A DNA stretch of 59,723 nucleotides from an uncultured Eubacteriales bacterium (lineage in GTDB: Bacteria; Bacillota; Clostridia; Peptostreptococcales; Anaerovoracaceae), in assembly GCA_900553025.1 (NCBI GenBank), contig USBT01000004.1, positions 1 to 59,723 on the forward strand, read 5' to 3'. The notes beneath the pieces are model-generated. The model saw only the letters and a list, made by a program, of their open reading frames with translations, searched no databases and had not been told where the DNA came from. The stretch's first letter is position 1. Every line of letters starts with the position of its first letter. This document shows, in pieces, positions 8,600-17,150 of the stretch. A program made the position numbers and the translations under genes.

Positions 8600-9745
8600 A
8601 TGTACAAAATAGCGACTTTAAACAAAATTTCAAAAATTGGTCTTGCACAGTTTTCTAATCAATATGAAATTGTTGATGACGTAAATGTTGCAAATGGTAT
8701 TATAGTTAGAAGCCAAGATATGCATTCAATGGAATTTCCTGAATCTCTTGTTGGAATTGCCAGAGCTGGTGCTGGTGTTAACAATATTCCTCTTGATAGA
8801 TGTGCGGATGAGGGAATTGTTGTATTTAATTCCCCTGGTGCAAACGCAAACTCTGTAAAGGAGCTTGTGATTGCAAGCATAATTATGAGTGCAAGAAACC
8901 TCTATGATTCAATCAACTGGGCGTGCTCACTATCTAACGATGTTTCTGCATCTGTCGAAAAGGGAAAAAGCCAGTTCGCAGGTCATGAAATTGCTGGCAA
9001 AACACTCGGTGTAATAGGACTTGGCGCGATTGGTGTTAGAGTAGCTAATGCTGCTTCTGACCTTGGAATGAACGTAGTAGGCTTTGATCCTTATCTTGGT
9101 ATTAAGGCAGCTCATGATATGTATCCATGTATTGAAATTGTTGATAAAATTGAGAAACTCTTGAATGTGTGTGATTATATTACAGTACATATTCCAGCAA
9201 GTCCTGATAATAAAGAAATGTTTGATAAAGATATCTTTGCTGCTTGCAAGGATAATGTTGTTATTTTGAATTTCTCAAGAAATAGTTTGATTAATGAGGA
9301 CGATCTTCTCAATGCGATAAATTCAGGAAAGGTTAAGCAGTATGTTACAGACTTTCCAACCGATGGAATAATGTGTAAACCTGGTGTCCTCTGTGTTCCA
9401 CATCTGGGAGCTTCAACTGAGGAAGCTGAGGATAACTGTGCAATTATGGCAGCAAATGAGCTTATGGATTTCATAGACAATGGTAATATTTCAAATTCGG
9501 TGAATTTTCCACCAGCAAATCTTGGATCTATTCGTGACGGGGAAGCACGTGTGGCGATAATGACAAAAGGAATCAGCAATCCTGTGGAACTTGCTATAAG
9601 AATGTGTGATAACAATGTTATTACAGCCGCTACAGGTGGATTACGAGGCGAATATGGATATGCCCTGATAAGTTCATCCGAGCCATTTACAAAGATAAAA
9701 GCTGGCGAGGGCGTAATCAAGGTTAGGGTTATGCAGGATATTTAA
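8600..9745 (+). CDS. serA: D-3-phosphoglycerate dehydrogenase
   Basis: First step of serine synthesis, NAD-dependent oxidation of 3-phosphoglycerate. The NAD-binding motif is VIGLGAIGVRVA. The catalytic Arg lies in NFSRNSLI and the His in VPHLGAST, with the acidic partner between them. After the catalytic core, the last 65 or so residues (EARVAIMTKGI to IKVRVM) look like a short ACT-type domain, so serine feedback is possible but not proven. AAGGA precedes the ATG by about nine bases. Confidence 0.95.
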   Translation: MYKIATLNKISKIGLAQFSNQYEIVDDVNVANGIIVRSQDMHSMEFPESLVGIARAGAGVNNIPLDRCADEGIVVFNSPGANANSVKELVIASIIMSARNLYDSINWACSLSNDVSASVEKGKSQFAGHEIAGKTLGVIGLGAIGVRVANAASDLGMNVVGFDPYLGIKAAHDMYPCIEIVDKIEKLLNVCDYITVHIPASPDNKEMFDKDIFAACKDNVVILNFSRNSLINEDDLLNAINSGKVKQYVTDFPTDGIMCKPGVLCVPHLGASTEEAEDNCAIMAANELMDFIDNGNISNSVNFPPANLGSIRDGEARVAIMTKGISNPVELAIRMCDNNVITAATGGLRGEYGYALISSSEPFTKIKAGEGVIKVRVMQDI

Positions 9746-9917
9746 GTATTAATTTAAACGTTGATTTATACATTTATTTAACCACCATTGAATGTAAGAG
9801 TAAAAAAAATTGCAAGCCAAAAAACATCATGTTTATTGGGATTAGCCACTTGATCTTTTTGTTCACTTAGCTTCCTTTTGTCAGCTTAGCCCATGATTAC
9901 ATAAAGTTAAACAATAT

Positions 9918-10022
9918 AAAACAGCTATAAGAATTTACTATTTGAACTGACTCCGAAAGTTAGACATAAAACTAACTAAAGGAGGTTAACTCATATATAG
10001 CAACTCAACTCATAGCTGTTTT
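9918..10022 (+). mobile_element. Possible IS3/IS150-type terminal remnant inside an inverted repeat
   Basis: TGAACTGACTCCGAAAGT at 9943-9960, continuing TAGACA, resembles the left inverted repeat of IS150-group IS3 elements. An AAAGGAGG ribosome-like site about 20 bp on is followed by no transposase. AAAACAGCTAT (9918-9928) and ATAGCTGTTTT (10012-10022) form an 11-bp inverted repeat around it with a T-rich tail. I see no gene in 9746-10043. Confidence 0.35.
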
Positions 10023-10043
10023 GTTTTGCTAAAAAAACTTTCC

Positions 10044-10934
10044 TTAATCTTTGATAAGTTCTTTGATGCTTGTAGCAAGTCCTGCAACACTTGCAATTTC
10101 AGATGGAATAATAATCTTCGTTGCCTGACCGTTTGCTGCCTTTTCAAGAGATGCAAGAGATTTCAAAGCAATAATTTCTTTATTAGGATTTGATTCCACC
10201 AGCATTTTGATTCCATCAGCAGTAGCCTTCTGAACCATCCTTATTGCTTCAGCCTGTCCCTCTGCGTTTTTTATTGCAGATTGCTTATTCGCCTCAGCCT
10301 CCAAAATCATAGCTTCCTTATTACCCTCTGCGATAAGTATTGCAGATTTTTTCTCGCCCTCAGCTTTCAGAATGCTTTCCCTTCTCTCACGTTCGGCACG
10401 CATCTGTTTTTCCATCGCAACCTGTATATCCCTTGGTGGAGTAATATTTTTCACCTCAACCCTATTGATTTTTATTCCCCAAGGATCTGTTGCTTCATCA
10501 AGCACAATCCTTATTTTGGTATTGATATGTTCTCTTGATGTCAACGATTCATCAAGTTCAAGCTCACCGATAATGTTTCTCAAGGTTGTCGCCGTTAGAT
10601 TCTCAATCGCCTGCATAGGTGACTCTGAACCGTAAGTAAAGAGCTTTGGATCTGTTATCTGGAAGAATACTACTGTATCAATTTCCATAGTTACATTATC
10701 TTTTGTGATAACCGGCTGAGGTGGAAAATCAATCACTCGTTCCTTGAGAGACACCTTGCGCGCTATCCTGTCAATAAAAGGTATCTTAAAATGAAGCCCA
10801 ACCGGCCATGTTCCTTTGTACGCTCCAAGCCTTTCGATAACATAAGCCTGAGCTTGTGGCACAATCCTAACATTTATTGCAACCAGTGCAATTACAGCGA
10901 CTACAAGAACCCCAATCAAAATAATTCCTATCAT
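10044..10934 (-). CDS. SPFH/band-7 (stomatin-like, QmcA) membrane protein
   Basis: A 296-residue membrane-anchored scaffold protein with one N-terminal hydrophobic segment (about 2-22). The SPFH domain includes VIERLGAYKGTWPVGLHFKIPF. A long charged helix with repeated AEGEKKSAILIAEGNK-type segments follows (about 185-240). Such proteins oligomerise in membrane microdomains and often pair with NfeD partners; the NfeD gene starts the transcript only six bases upstream. A link to protease or envelope-stress control is family knowledge, not shown here. Confidence 0.92.
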   Translation of the reverse strand: MIGIILIGVLVVAVIALVAINVRIVPQAQAYVIERLGAYKGTWPVGLHFKIPFIDRIARKVSLKERVIDFPPQPVITKDNVTMEIDTVVFFQITDPKLFTYGSESPMQAIENLTATTLRNIIGELELDESLTSREHINTKIRIVLDEATDPWGIKINRVEVKNITPPRDIQVAMEKQMRAERERRESILKAEGEKKSAILIAEGNKEAMILEAEANKQSAIKNAEGQAEAIRMVQKATADGIKMLVESNPNKEIIALKSLASLEKAANGQATKIIIPSEIASVAGLATSIKELIKD

Positions 10935-10940
10935 AAGCTA

Positions 10941-11396
10941 TCAACTCTCCTTTTCAACTTCCTTATTTTCTTCAACAACAAGCTTCACACCATCTATCCT
11001 CAGCACCTTAACCTCTTCACCGATGCCAATTGATTCACCTAGGTTTTTAGATACCGCAGACCATTCCTTCCCCCAGACATATACGGTTCCAGGCTCATAA
11101 GCTTTTATTTCCCTCTTAACTACACCTACCTTGCCGATAATTGTGTCTATATTCGTATTTTCTTTTCCCGTCTTAAGCTTATCAACAACAATTTTTCTGG
11201 TAAACGCAACCATAATTATGCTTACTACAACAAAACATCCAATTTGAATGGGCAGGCTTCCCCCGAGCAAGGCAACAACAAGAGCAGCCACAGTTCCAAA
11301 AGCGAACCAAATCGTTGTCAGTCCCATTGTAAATGCCTCCACAACAAGGAGTATACTTGTCGCCACTATCCAAAATGTTACCATTGAAATTTCCAT
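10941..11396 (-). CDS. NfeD-like membrane protein
   Basis: A 151-residue short NfeD homologue. Two to three N-terminal transmembrane helices (about 5-70) are followed by a soluble OB-fold region (GKVGVVKREI, GTVYVWGKEWSAVS). It sits six bases upstream of the SPFH gene, the usual NfeD-stomatin pairing, in which NfeD is thought to interact with or stabilise the band-7 protein. No serine-protease domain is present. Confidence 0.9.
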   Translation of the reverse strand: MEISMVTFWIVATSILLVVEAFTMGLTTIWFAFGTVAALVVALLGGSLPIQIGCFVVVSIIMVAFTRKIVVDKLKTGKENTNIDTIIGKVGVVKREIKAYEPGTVYVWGKEWSAVSKNLGESIGIGEEVKVLRIDGVKLVVEENKEVEKES

Positions 11397-11521
11397 TTCT
11401 CCTCCTCATACGCTTAATGGCCTCACATAATATATGATGCTTTTTAAAATATATACAACAAAATAGTGTCTTTTTAAATTTAATTATCCGCATTAAATAT
11501 AATTATCTGAATTAAGTATAA

Positions 11522-11977
11522 TCATCCAAAAACTGCAAAACCGCCATATGTTATGACAGATACTAATATTCCTGCAACTATCACACCAATTGTTATTGCA
11601 GGCAAAGCTCTCCTCATCCTTATGTCCAAAACTGTTGCAACGAGAGCGCCCGTCCATGCTCCTGTTCCAGGTAGCGGGATTGCGACAAGGATGATGAGTC
11701 CGATAATTTCATACTTATCCACTATGCCTTTTTTTCTTTTCGCTCTTAATTCAAGTTTTTCGACCAAATTTTCAAATCCTGGGCTGATTTTTCTCATCCA
11801 AACAAAAACCCTCCTCAGAAAAAGAAGAATGAATGGAATAGGTATTAAATTTCCAATAATTGCACATATCAGTGCCTGCTTAACGGAAATCCCTGCCGCT
11901 ACACCAAATGGAATCGCACCCCTTAATTCTATAACAGGTACCATAGCCATAAGTATTGTCGAAAAAAAAACTCTCAT
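11522..11977 (-). CDS. Small multi-drug export family membrane protein (COG2426)
   Basis: A 151-residue protein of about four hydrophobic helices. The N-terminal VIELRGAIPFGVAAG segment and the central VAIPLPGTGAWTGAL segment are family signatures. The family name is historical and its transport substrate is not established. It is probably transcribed alone: NfeD lies 125 bp further on and the upstream gap is gene-free. Confidence 0.82.
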   Translation of the reverse strand: MRVFFSTILMAMVPVIELRGAIPFGVAAGISVKQALICAIIGNLIPIPFILLFLRRVFVWMRKISPGFENLVEKLELRAKRKKGIVDKYEIIGLIILVAIPLPGTGAWTGALVATVLDIRMRRALPAITIGVIVAGILVSVITYGGFAVFG

Positions 11978-12094
11978 CTATATCAAACCACCGCTTAAAA
12001 TGTATCGTGTAAATAATTATATTTGATTGAATGTGAATATGCAAGGGAAATACACCTTGAGCATTCAGTTTATCGCCGATTTTTTTAATCACAA

Positions 12095-12139
12095 AACCGC
12101 TGTAATTATATATAAATATACTTTTACAGCGGTTGTTTT
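12095..12139. terminator. Bidirectional hairpin terminator
   Basis: AACCGCTGTAA (12095-12105) pairs with TTACAGCGGTT (12124-12134), flanked by T-rich sequence on both strands. It can end transcription from the surface-protein gene at 12309. A second stem, ACTCAG/CTGAGT at 12183-12203 with a following T-run on the plus strand, lies close by. No gene is visible in 11978-12308. Confidence 0.6.
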
Positions 12140-12308
12140 GAGCACGTGTGTATATTCTAATATTTGCGAAATATTAGATGATACTCAGTTCTTTCTTCTG
12201 AGTGTTTTTGTTTATTTTTCCCCTGAGCATTTGACAATGACAAAATATACTTTTTAAGATTTAGTTTAAATTTACATGAGTTATAATCGCACATAAATTA
12301 TTTGTTCA

Positions 12309-13493
12309 TTATCTTATGCGTTTTTTTCTCCATAGCCTATATGTGAGTAAAGGTATCATGGCAAGAAATGCAATAATCAAATAAGTATATAGTGCGTTTT
12401 CCTGTTCTCCTGTTTTAGGATTCTCCACGCTTGTCTTTGTAACATGAGTATCTGTCACTTTCTTATCGGCATCATCCTTTTGTTCTTGACCTGTTTTTGC
12501 AGTCCCCTCTTTTGTGCCGTCCTTCGGAGTAACTGGTTGCATAAATTCCCAAACAGTCAAGGTTTTTTTGTCTGGGCTTATATCAATGGCGTGGGTATAA
12601 GAAACGCCGTTCAAGGTGAAACTGACACCGCTACCTTCTCTAATTCTTAACCCATTTGAAAAGTCATCAGAAAATACATATCCGTCTTTAGCAGTTAGCA
12701 CAATGCTGTAATAATATCGACCACCTTTGATTGGAGCACGAGGTTTTTCTGTGCTTTTTATTATGTCCTCTATAGGTGGATCCTCACCAAAGGCGAATCT
12801 CTCCCATGCTTCTTCTTTAATATCAATTTGCTCTGCTGAGCTGCCAACCGCCTTACCGCTAAACCTTACCGGTTCAGACATAGTAAGGTCTGTGTTAACA
12901 TTTGCAATGTTAACTGATTTAATTACTTTATCCGTAGTTTTAGTTGTATTATCGAAGTGCAAGGTTTCAACTTCAAATATTATCGCTTTTGTAGCATTTG
13001 TATTTGTATTTAACGCAACCTGTGAGCTTTTGTTTGGCACTCCTAAATTCTTATCAGCGAGGGTAAAATTCGTCTTATCTCCATCAAAAATATATCCATC
13101 ATCATATATTTCGAGATAAACATCGTGACGATAGCTCTTGCCTGCCTCAAATTTAGTCAGTCTATGCTCAGGCTCGACTTTATCCATCATTTCTGGGTCT
13201 GAATACCAGTGATTTGTTGTTCCAACCCAATTCCCATCCGGTGCCTTTTTAATTTCTGTCCACGTTTCATACGGAACCATAACTAGACATTTTGGAGTGC
13301 TGTCTGTTCTCCAAAACGTTGGCCTTGGAGCATCTCCCGGCTTATAATCAATCTTGTCATAATTTATATCGACTTTCTCGATACTAGTAGATGTTCCGGC
13401 AAATGTTACATTTGTTGTGGCTAATGATAATGCTGTACATATCCCGATAAGCAAGATAAACAGCTTTCTCAAAGCATTATTTTGTGTTTGCAT
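12309..13493 (-). CDS. Sortase-anchored surface protein (NPKTG type)
   Basis: A 394-residue secreted protein. A signal peptide covers about 1-32 (basic start, hydrophobic core, then TFAGTS). Two similar modules of about 110 residues follow, each with a Tyr/Trp-rich beta pattern and a Y-x-F-D-G/S-D element (GYIFDGDKTNF, GYVFSDDFSN). A spacer rich in T, K and D leads to NPKTG, a hydrophobic helix and the tail WRKKRIR, the signal for sortase attachment to the wall. Ligand and role are unknown. The ordered similarity of the two modules suggests an internal duplication. Confidence 0.82.
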   Translation of the reverse strand: MQTQNNALRKLFILLIGICTALSLATTNVTFAGTSTSIEKVDINYDKIDYKPGDAPRPTFWRTDSTPKCLVMVPYETWTEIKKAPDGNWVGTTNHWYSDPEMMDKVEPEHRLTKFEAGKSYRHDVYLEIYDDGYIFDGDKTNFTLADKNLGVPNKSSQVALNTNTNATKAIIFEVETLHFDNTTKTTDKVIKSVNIANVNTDLTMSEPVRFSGKAVGSSAEQIDIKEEAWERFAFGEDPPIEDIIKSTEKPRAPIKGGRYYYSIVLTAKDGYVFSDDFSNGLRIREGSGVSFTLNGVSYTHAIDISPDKKTLTVWEFMQPVTPKDGTKEGTAKTGQEQKDDADKKVTDTHVTKTSVENPKTGEQENALYTYLIIAFLAMIPLLTYRLWRKKRIR

Positions 13494-13680
13494 GATTAAC
13501 CTCCCAATAAAGCTTCCTCTTAAAAAATTAGATTTATTGAGTTATTATACCTTGTGTCGGCCCACAAAATATATAAGGGAAATCCGTCAATCTTGTATTT
13601 TAAAAGTATTTTTTCAAAAAAGTCGCATAACCACGGTGTTCGTTAGCAACTACTTTATTCTTTGACAACCAAAGTGTAAT

Positions 13681-15141
13681 TTAGCATGCATTATAAATTT
13701 TAATGAGCCCCACTCTCGATTTCGTGTTAGTTTTTTTATAAATTGATGTTATGTATCGTTCCAGTGTTCTTCTAGAAATATATAATTTATCTGCAATAAT
13801 TTGGATATTATCTTCTGTACTCACCAAGTAACCAAATGTTTCTTTTTCCCTTTGAGTAAAATGATATTTTTCTGAAATAGCTTCAATTTTCTTTTCCTTT
13901 TCTATCATGGCTTCTTTTACTTCTTCTATCTCTCGAATCAGTTTCAATCTTTTAATGGTATACATGAATGATAAATAGCTGACAGCTGCGAAAAGGAAAA
14001 GTGAACCTACGATTAACGGCAAAATATCCCACGACTGCAAAATTGTTATACAAGGGATAGCGATAATTGCAGCAGTTAGATTGTTAATTGCTCTCCCAAG
14101 ACCTGCCCAAACCTCAGGAGCTTTCATGTAAGTAGAAAGTTCCATAAAACTAGCAGTGAAAAAAACAGCAAAAAATCCAGCCGAAAAGTAGAATATTATT
14201 AGTCCACTTACAAATGCGTCGGTTAATTTTAGTATAACAATGCATAATGTCGATAGCATCATGACAGAATACATTATAATTGCAGCATGCTGACGATTTT
14301 TAATATCAAATAAAAAGCCTGATATTAGAGCACTTAACGCTAAAATAATCCTCGGCCATTTTTCTAATTCCAAGCTGCCTCTAACATGTAAAATTGTTAC
14401 TGAACTATCCATGATGCTAAAAATGCAAGTCATGCAAATTATAGTTAATATCAGCAAAATAGCAATATTAAGTGATAAATTCGATTTTTCCTCGACAAAA
14501 CCTTGTGATTTTATATTGTTTGTATTTGCCCTTTGTGATAGCTTTGACCTTGTTATTTCTTTATCGAATTGGTAAATCAACGCTATGAAAAATATAAAAA
14601 ATAGATAAACAACATCTATCTCGTAGCGCACTTCATGAAGTAAATTATTATTTAAAAATTGGAGCAAAATTCCTAGCGCGTACCCAGTACCCACTATTCG
14701 AGCTAAACAAGATATGCTTTTAATAAGTATCATAGAAACATAAAAGCAAGCACTGCCCAAAAATCCTAAAATAGAAAACAGAAAAAAACCAGATATAAAT
14801 ATAGCTATGTCTTTTTCTGCGTAAGAAATTGTAGCTAACGCAATAATAGATAATATAGTCGCTATTATATATGGAGGTTTTTCTCCAAAGAGCTTTTCGA
14901 AATATTTTTTAAAAATTGGGTATGATAAAAATCCTATTGCACTTATCCCAAGAGCGTAATTTTGAAATATTACGGTTTTATTTGATGAAAGAAGCTTTGA
15001 AATTACTTCCACAAATATATATTCCGTTTGCAAGAATAAAAATGTAAAAACGCCGATTAAAACAACTGCCCATTTACATTTAAACGAATTATATTTTGAA
15101 AAATCAAAGGTTTCAACAAAATAGTTTTTAAAGCTACTCAT
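13681..15141 (-). CDS. Membrane-embedded LuxR-type transcription regulator (MFS-like N-terminus)
   Basis: A 486-residue fusion. About eleven or twelve hydrophobic helices (25-390) resemble a major-facilitator-like bundle. A charged coiled coil (EIEEVKEAMIEKEKKIEAI) follows, then a C-terminal LuxR/GerE helix-turn-helix (FTQREKETFGYL to LYISRRTLERYITSIYKKTNTKSR). Similar proteins occur in gut Actinobacteria and Clostridia as candidate membrane sensors. DNA binding is a firm inference; the signal is unknown. The upstream 20-21 bp repeat array at 15284-15386 is a plausible target. Confidence 0.85.
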   Translation of the reverse strand: MSSFKNYFVETFDFSKYNSFKCKWAVVLIGVFTFLFLQTEYIFVEVISKLLSSNKTVIFQNYALGISAIGFLSYPIFKKYFEKLFGEKPPYIIATILSIIALATISYAEKDIAIFISGFFLFSILGFLGSACFYVSMILIKSISCLARIVGTGYALGILLQFLNNNLLHEVRYEIDVVYLFFIFFIALIYQFDKEITRSKLSQRANTNNIKSQGFVEEKSNLSLNIAILLILTIICMTCIFSIMDSSVTILHVRGSLELEKWPRIILALSALISGFLFDIKNRQHAAIIMYSVMMLSTLCIVILKLTDAFVSGLIIFYFSAGFFAVFFTASFMELSTYMKAPEVWAGLGRAINNLTAAIIAIPCITILQSWDILPLIVGSLFLFAAVSYLSFMYTIKRLKLIREIEEVKEAMIEKEKKIEAISEKYHFTQREKETFGYLVSTEDNIQIIADKLYISRRTLERYITSIYKKTNTKSRVGLIKIYNAC

Positions 15142-15183
15142 AACTTAAAATCCTTCGTTATTAATTTTTCTATATGCTTTTGT

Positions 15184-15214
15184 TTGACACTCCCGACAGC
15201 TAAAGCAGGGGGGT
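15184..15214 (-). mobile_element. IS605/IS1341-type end remnant
   Basis: Read on the minus strand, a GC-rich hairpin with a GCTTTAGC centre is followed by GGGAGTGTCAAA. That combination is characteristic of the right ends of IS200/IS605-family elements. No tnpA or tnpB is nearby. The stem is imperfect. Confidence 0.4.
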
Positions 15215-15283
15215 ATGAAACATTGTATAAATATCAGTCTATCATATGACTTTTCTTAAATCAATCGATACTTGTTTGATATA

Positions 15284-15386
15284 ATGTAATTGTGTATTTC
15301 TAGTATTGTTTAATGTAATTGTGAGTTACTTGATGCAATTGTGAATTTGTTTGATGTAATTGTGAATTACTTTATGTAGTTGTGAA
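15284..15386. repeat. Array of five ATGTAATTGTGAATT-like repeats, 20-21 bp spacing
   Basis: Copies begin at 15284, 15313, 15333, 15354 and 15374. After the first they are spaced 20, 21 and 20 bp, two helical turns apart. The array lies between the LuxR-type gene and the iron-type operon, in front of both. Helical phasing suggests binding sites for a regulator. Confidence 0.6.
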
Positions 15387-15431
15387 TTGCTCTAATGTCA
15401 AAAGAAAATGTGAAATTTTTCAAAAAATAGC

Positions 15432-15491
15432 TTGACAAATAGCATCCGTTAGCTTATGCTAACTATAGTTAGTCTGTAACCTATCGCTAAC
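15432..15491 (+). promoter_or_regulatory. Promoter with overlapping palindromic (DtxR/Fur-like) operator
   Basis: TTGACA (15432-15437) and TATGCT (15455-15460) are separated by 17 bp. GTTAGCTTATGCTAAC (15448-15463) and the perfect palindrome CTAACTATAGTTAG (15459-15472) overlap the -10 box, and GCTAAC recurs at 15486. Metal-responsive repressors of the DtxR/IdeR class bind such TTAGC half-sites. About 200 bases separate it from the first start codon. Confidence 0.65.
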
Positions 15492-15676
15492 TAATGTGAG
15501 GATTATATTCTATAGAGTATTTTCAATTTTTAAATACAGCTATATCAACAACGTTTTAAAAAGTATTAATAATAGTTAGGTTCTATCAAAATTCCACAGT
15601 ATCTAATGTATTAAACCACGATATTAAAGAAAGGAAATATGGTGTTTTTGCTTCTATAAACATCATACAAGGTTAT

Positions 15677-15961
15677 ATGAGTATAGTAATAATTGGCGGT
15701 AATGATTGTATGGTATGTAAATATAAAAATCTTTGCAATGATTATAATTGTGAAGCTAAGGTTTTTACACAGATGAAGGGAACAATGCGCAACAGAATAG
15801 GGAATCCTGACCTTTTAGTTTTATTTACAAATACTGTATCGCACAAAATGATTCGTGTAGCAACAAGCGAAGCAAAAGCTGCAAATCTTACTATTGAGCG
15901 TTGCCACTCAAGCTCTTTATCTGCATTGAGAAACATCCTTGACAAACACATTCAAGCATAG
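15677..15961 (+). CDS. DUF2325 family protein
   Basis: A 94-residue cysteine-bearing protein. VIIGGNDCMVCKYKNLCNDYNC at the start contains four cysteines, then LVLFTNTVSHKMIRVATSEAK and RCHSSSLSALRNIL follow. This matches DUF2325 members, which in Clostridia recur beside feo genes, DUF3793 and flavodoxins. It is the first gene of a three-gene operon behind the palindromic operator. The molecular role is unknown; involvement in iron limitation is inferred from context. Confidence 0.78.
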   Translation: MSIVIIGGNDCMVCKYKNLCNDYNCEAKVFTQMKGTMRNRIGNPDLLVLFTNTVSHKMIRVATSEAKAANLTIERCHSSSLSALRNILDKHIQA

Positions 15962-15970
15962 GGTGAAAAT

Positions 15971-16543
15971 ATGTCAGAATATCAAATTATCAAACACTGC
16001 GCTCCCACACTTGCAGGTTTAAAAGCAGGGAGCTTAATACGAGTTAAGACAACTAAATCAGATGATTGCAATGCCTGTATAAGCATAATTAGTAGGAAGT
16101 TAAACAACAAGGGCATCTATTTATTGCCCCTTGTTACCTTTAACGACTCTGTATTGTTGTATATATTCAGACCATCGAGTTTATCTCAAATTCTCAGCAA
16201 TTCCAGTATATTATGTGTTCTGAAACAACTCAATTATGATACATCGTCTATCAGTGGCCTTTTAAAATCGCTGAAAAAACGACTTGAGCTTTATGTAGGC
16301 AACGATGATTTTCCTCATGAAATCGGATTTTTTCTAGGATATCCTCATGAGGATGTAATTTCTTTCCTTGAGAATAAGGGCAAAAACTACCTGCTCAGCG
16401 GTCAGTGGAAAGTCTATCACGATGTCTGTTCGGCAAAGCGTTTGTTTTGTAAGCATGAGAAATGCACAAATATATACTGCAAGTGCTATAACGCCGGCAT
16501 ATCACTAGAAAGATTGGCAGTTTCAAGCAAGCATTTCATGTAG
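15971..16543 (+). CDS. DUF3793 family protein
   Basis: A 190-residue protein following the DUF2325 gene by nine bases. The order HCAPTLAGLKAGSLIRV, YIFRPSSLSQIL and FPHEIGFFLGYPHEDVISF is typical of DUF3793. The C-terminal third carries a cysteine-rich segment (CSAKRLFCKHEKCTNIYCKCY) suited to metal binding. Members cluster with flavodoxin and ferrous-iron uptake genes. Function is unknown. Confidence 0.8.
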   Translation: MSEYQIIKHCAPTLAGLKAGSLIRVKTTKSDDCNACISIISRKLNNKGIYLLPLVTFNDSVLLYIFRPSSLSQILSNSSILCVLKQLNYDTSSISGLLKSLKKRLELYVGNDDFPHEIGFFLGYPHEDVISFLENKGKNYLLSGQWKVYHDVCSAKRLFCKHEKCTNIYCKCYNAGISLERLAVSSKHFM

Positions 16544-16573
16544 AGGTTTGTCTATTGCCAAAAAGGAGGAAAT

Positions 16574-16990
16574 ATGAAAAACATTGCTATTGTTTATTGG
16601 AGTGGTACAGGCAACACAAAAATTATGGCTGAATCAATCAAGGAAGGTGCAGGAGATAGTGCAAAGTTGTTTTCTGCCGATGAATTTAAAGCAGAAATGT
16701 TAAATGACTTTGATACCATTGCTCTTGGTTGTCCGTCCATGGGAGCAGAAGAACTTGAATCCGACACATTTAGACCTCTTTGGGAGGAATTAGTCCCAAA
16801 TCTATCAGGTAAGTCGGTTGCTCTTTTCGGCTCATATGGTTGGGGCGATGGAGAATGGATGAGATTGTGGGAATCTGAAGCAAATGAAGCTGGCATTGAG
16901 TTAGCTCAGCCTGCACTGATTCTCCATGAAACTCCAGATCAAGCTGGTATCGACGAGTGTCACTCACTTGGAGAAAGTCTATCTCTTTAG
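16574..16990 (+). CDS. Flavodoxin
   Basis: A 138-residue short-chain flavodoxin, an FMN electron carrier that replaces ferredoxin when iron is scarce. The phosphate loop is WSGTGNTKIMAE. The isoalloxazine loops are visible as PSMGAEELE and YGWGDGEWM. AAGGAGG lies upstream of the ATG. Third gene of the DUF2325-DUF3793 operon, which supports iron-regulated expression. A plus-strand terminator follows at 17063. Confidence 0.94.
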   Translation: MKNIAIVYWSGTGNTKIMAESIKEGAGDSAKLFSADEFKAEMLNDFDTIALGCPSMGAEELESDTFRPLWEELVPNLSGKSVALFGSYGWGDGEWMRLWESEANEAGIELAQPALILHETPDQAGIDECHSLGESLSL

Positions 16991-17062
16991 TGGCATTATA
17001 TTTCTAACCAAAATATTAGTAGTCCATAACTTCTGACAGTTAATAATTATAACTTTTTTCCA

Positions 17063-17100
17063 AAATATAGCTGCTCTAACTCGGGTGGCTATATTTTATT
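17063..17100 (+). terminator. Terminator of the flavodoxin operon
   Basis: AAATATAGC (17063-17071) pairs with GCTATATTT (17088-17096), followed by TATTG. It also sits downstream of sbcC on the other strand. Confidence 0.65.
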
Positions 17101-17150
17101 GTTTGGTTTTAATTGCCTGGTTTTATTAGTTGTTATTTTATATCTAAATT

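Noticed and set aside
9175..9720. A 181-residue minus-strand frame
   Set aside because: Antisense shadow of serA, without ribosome site or motifs.
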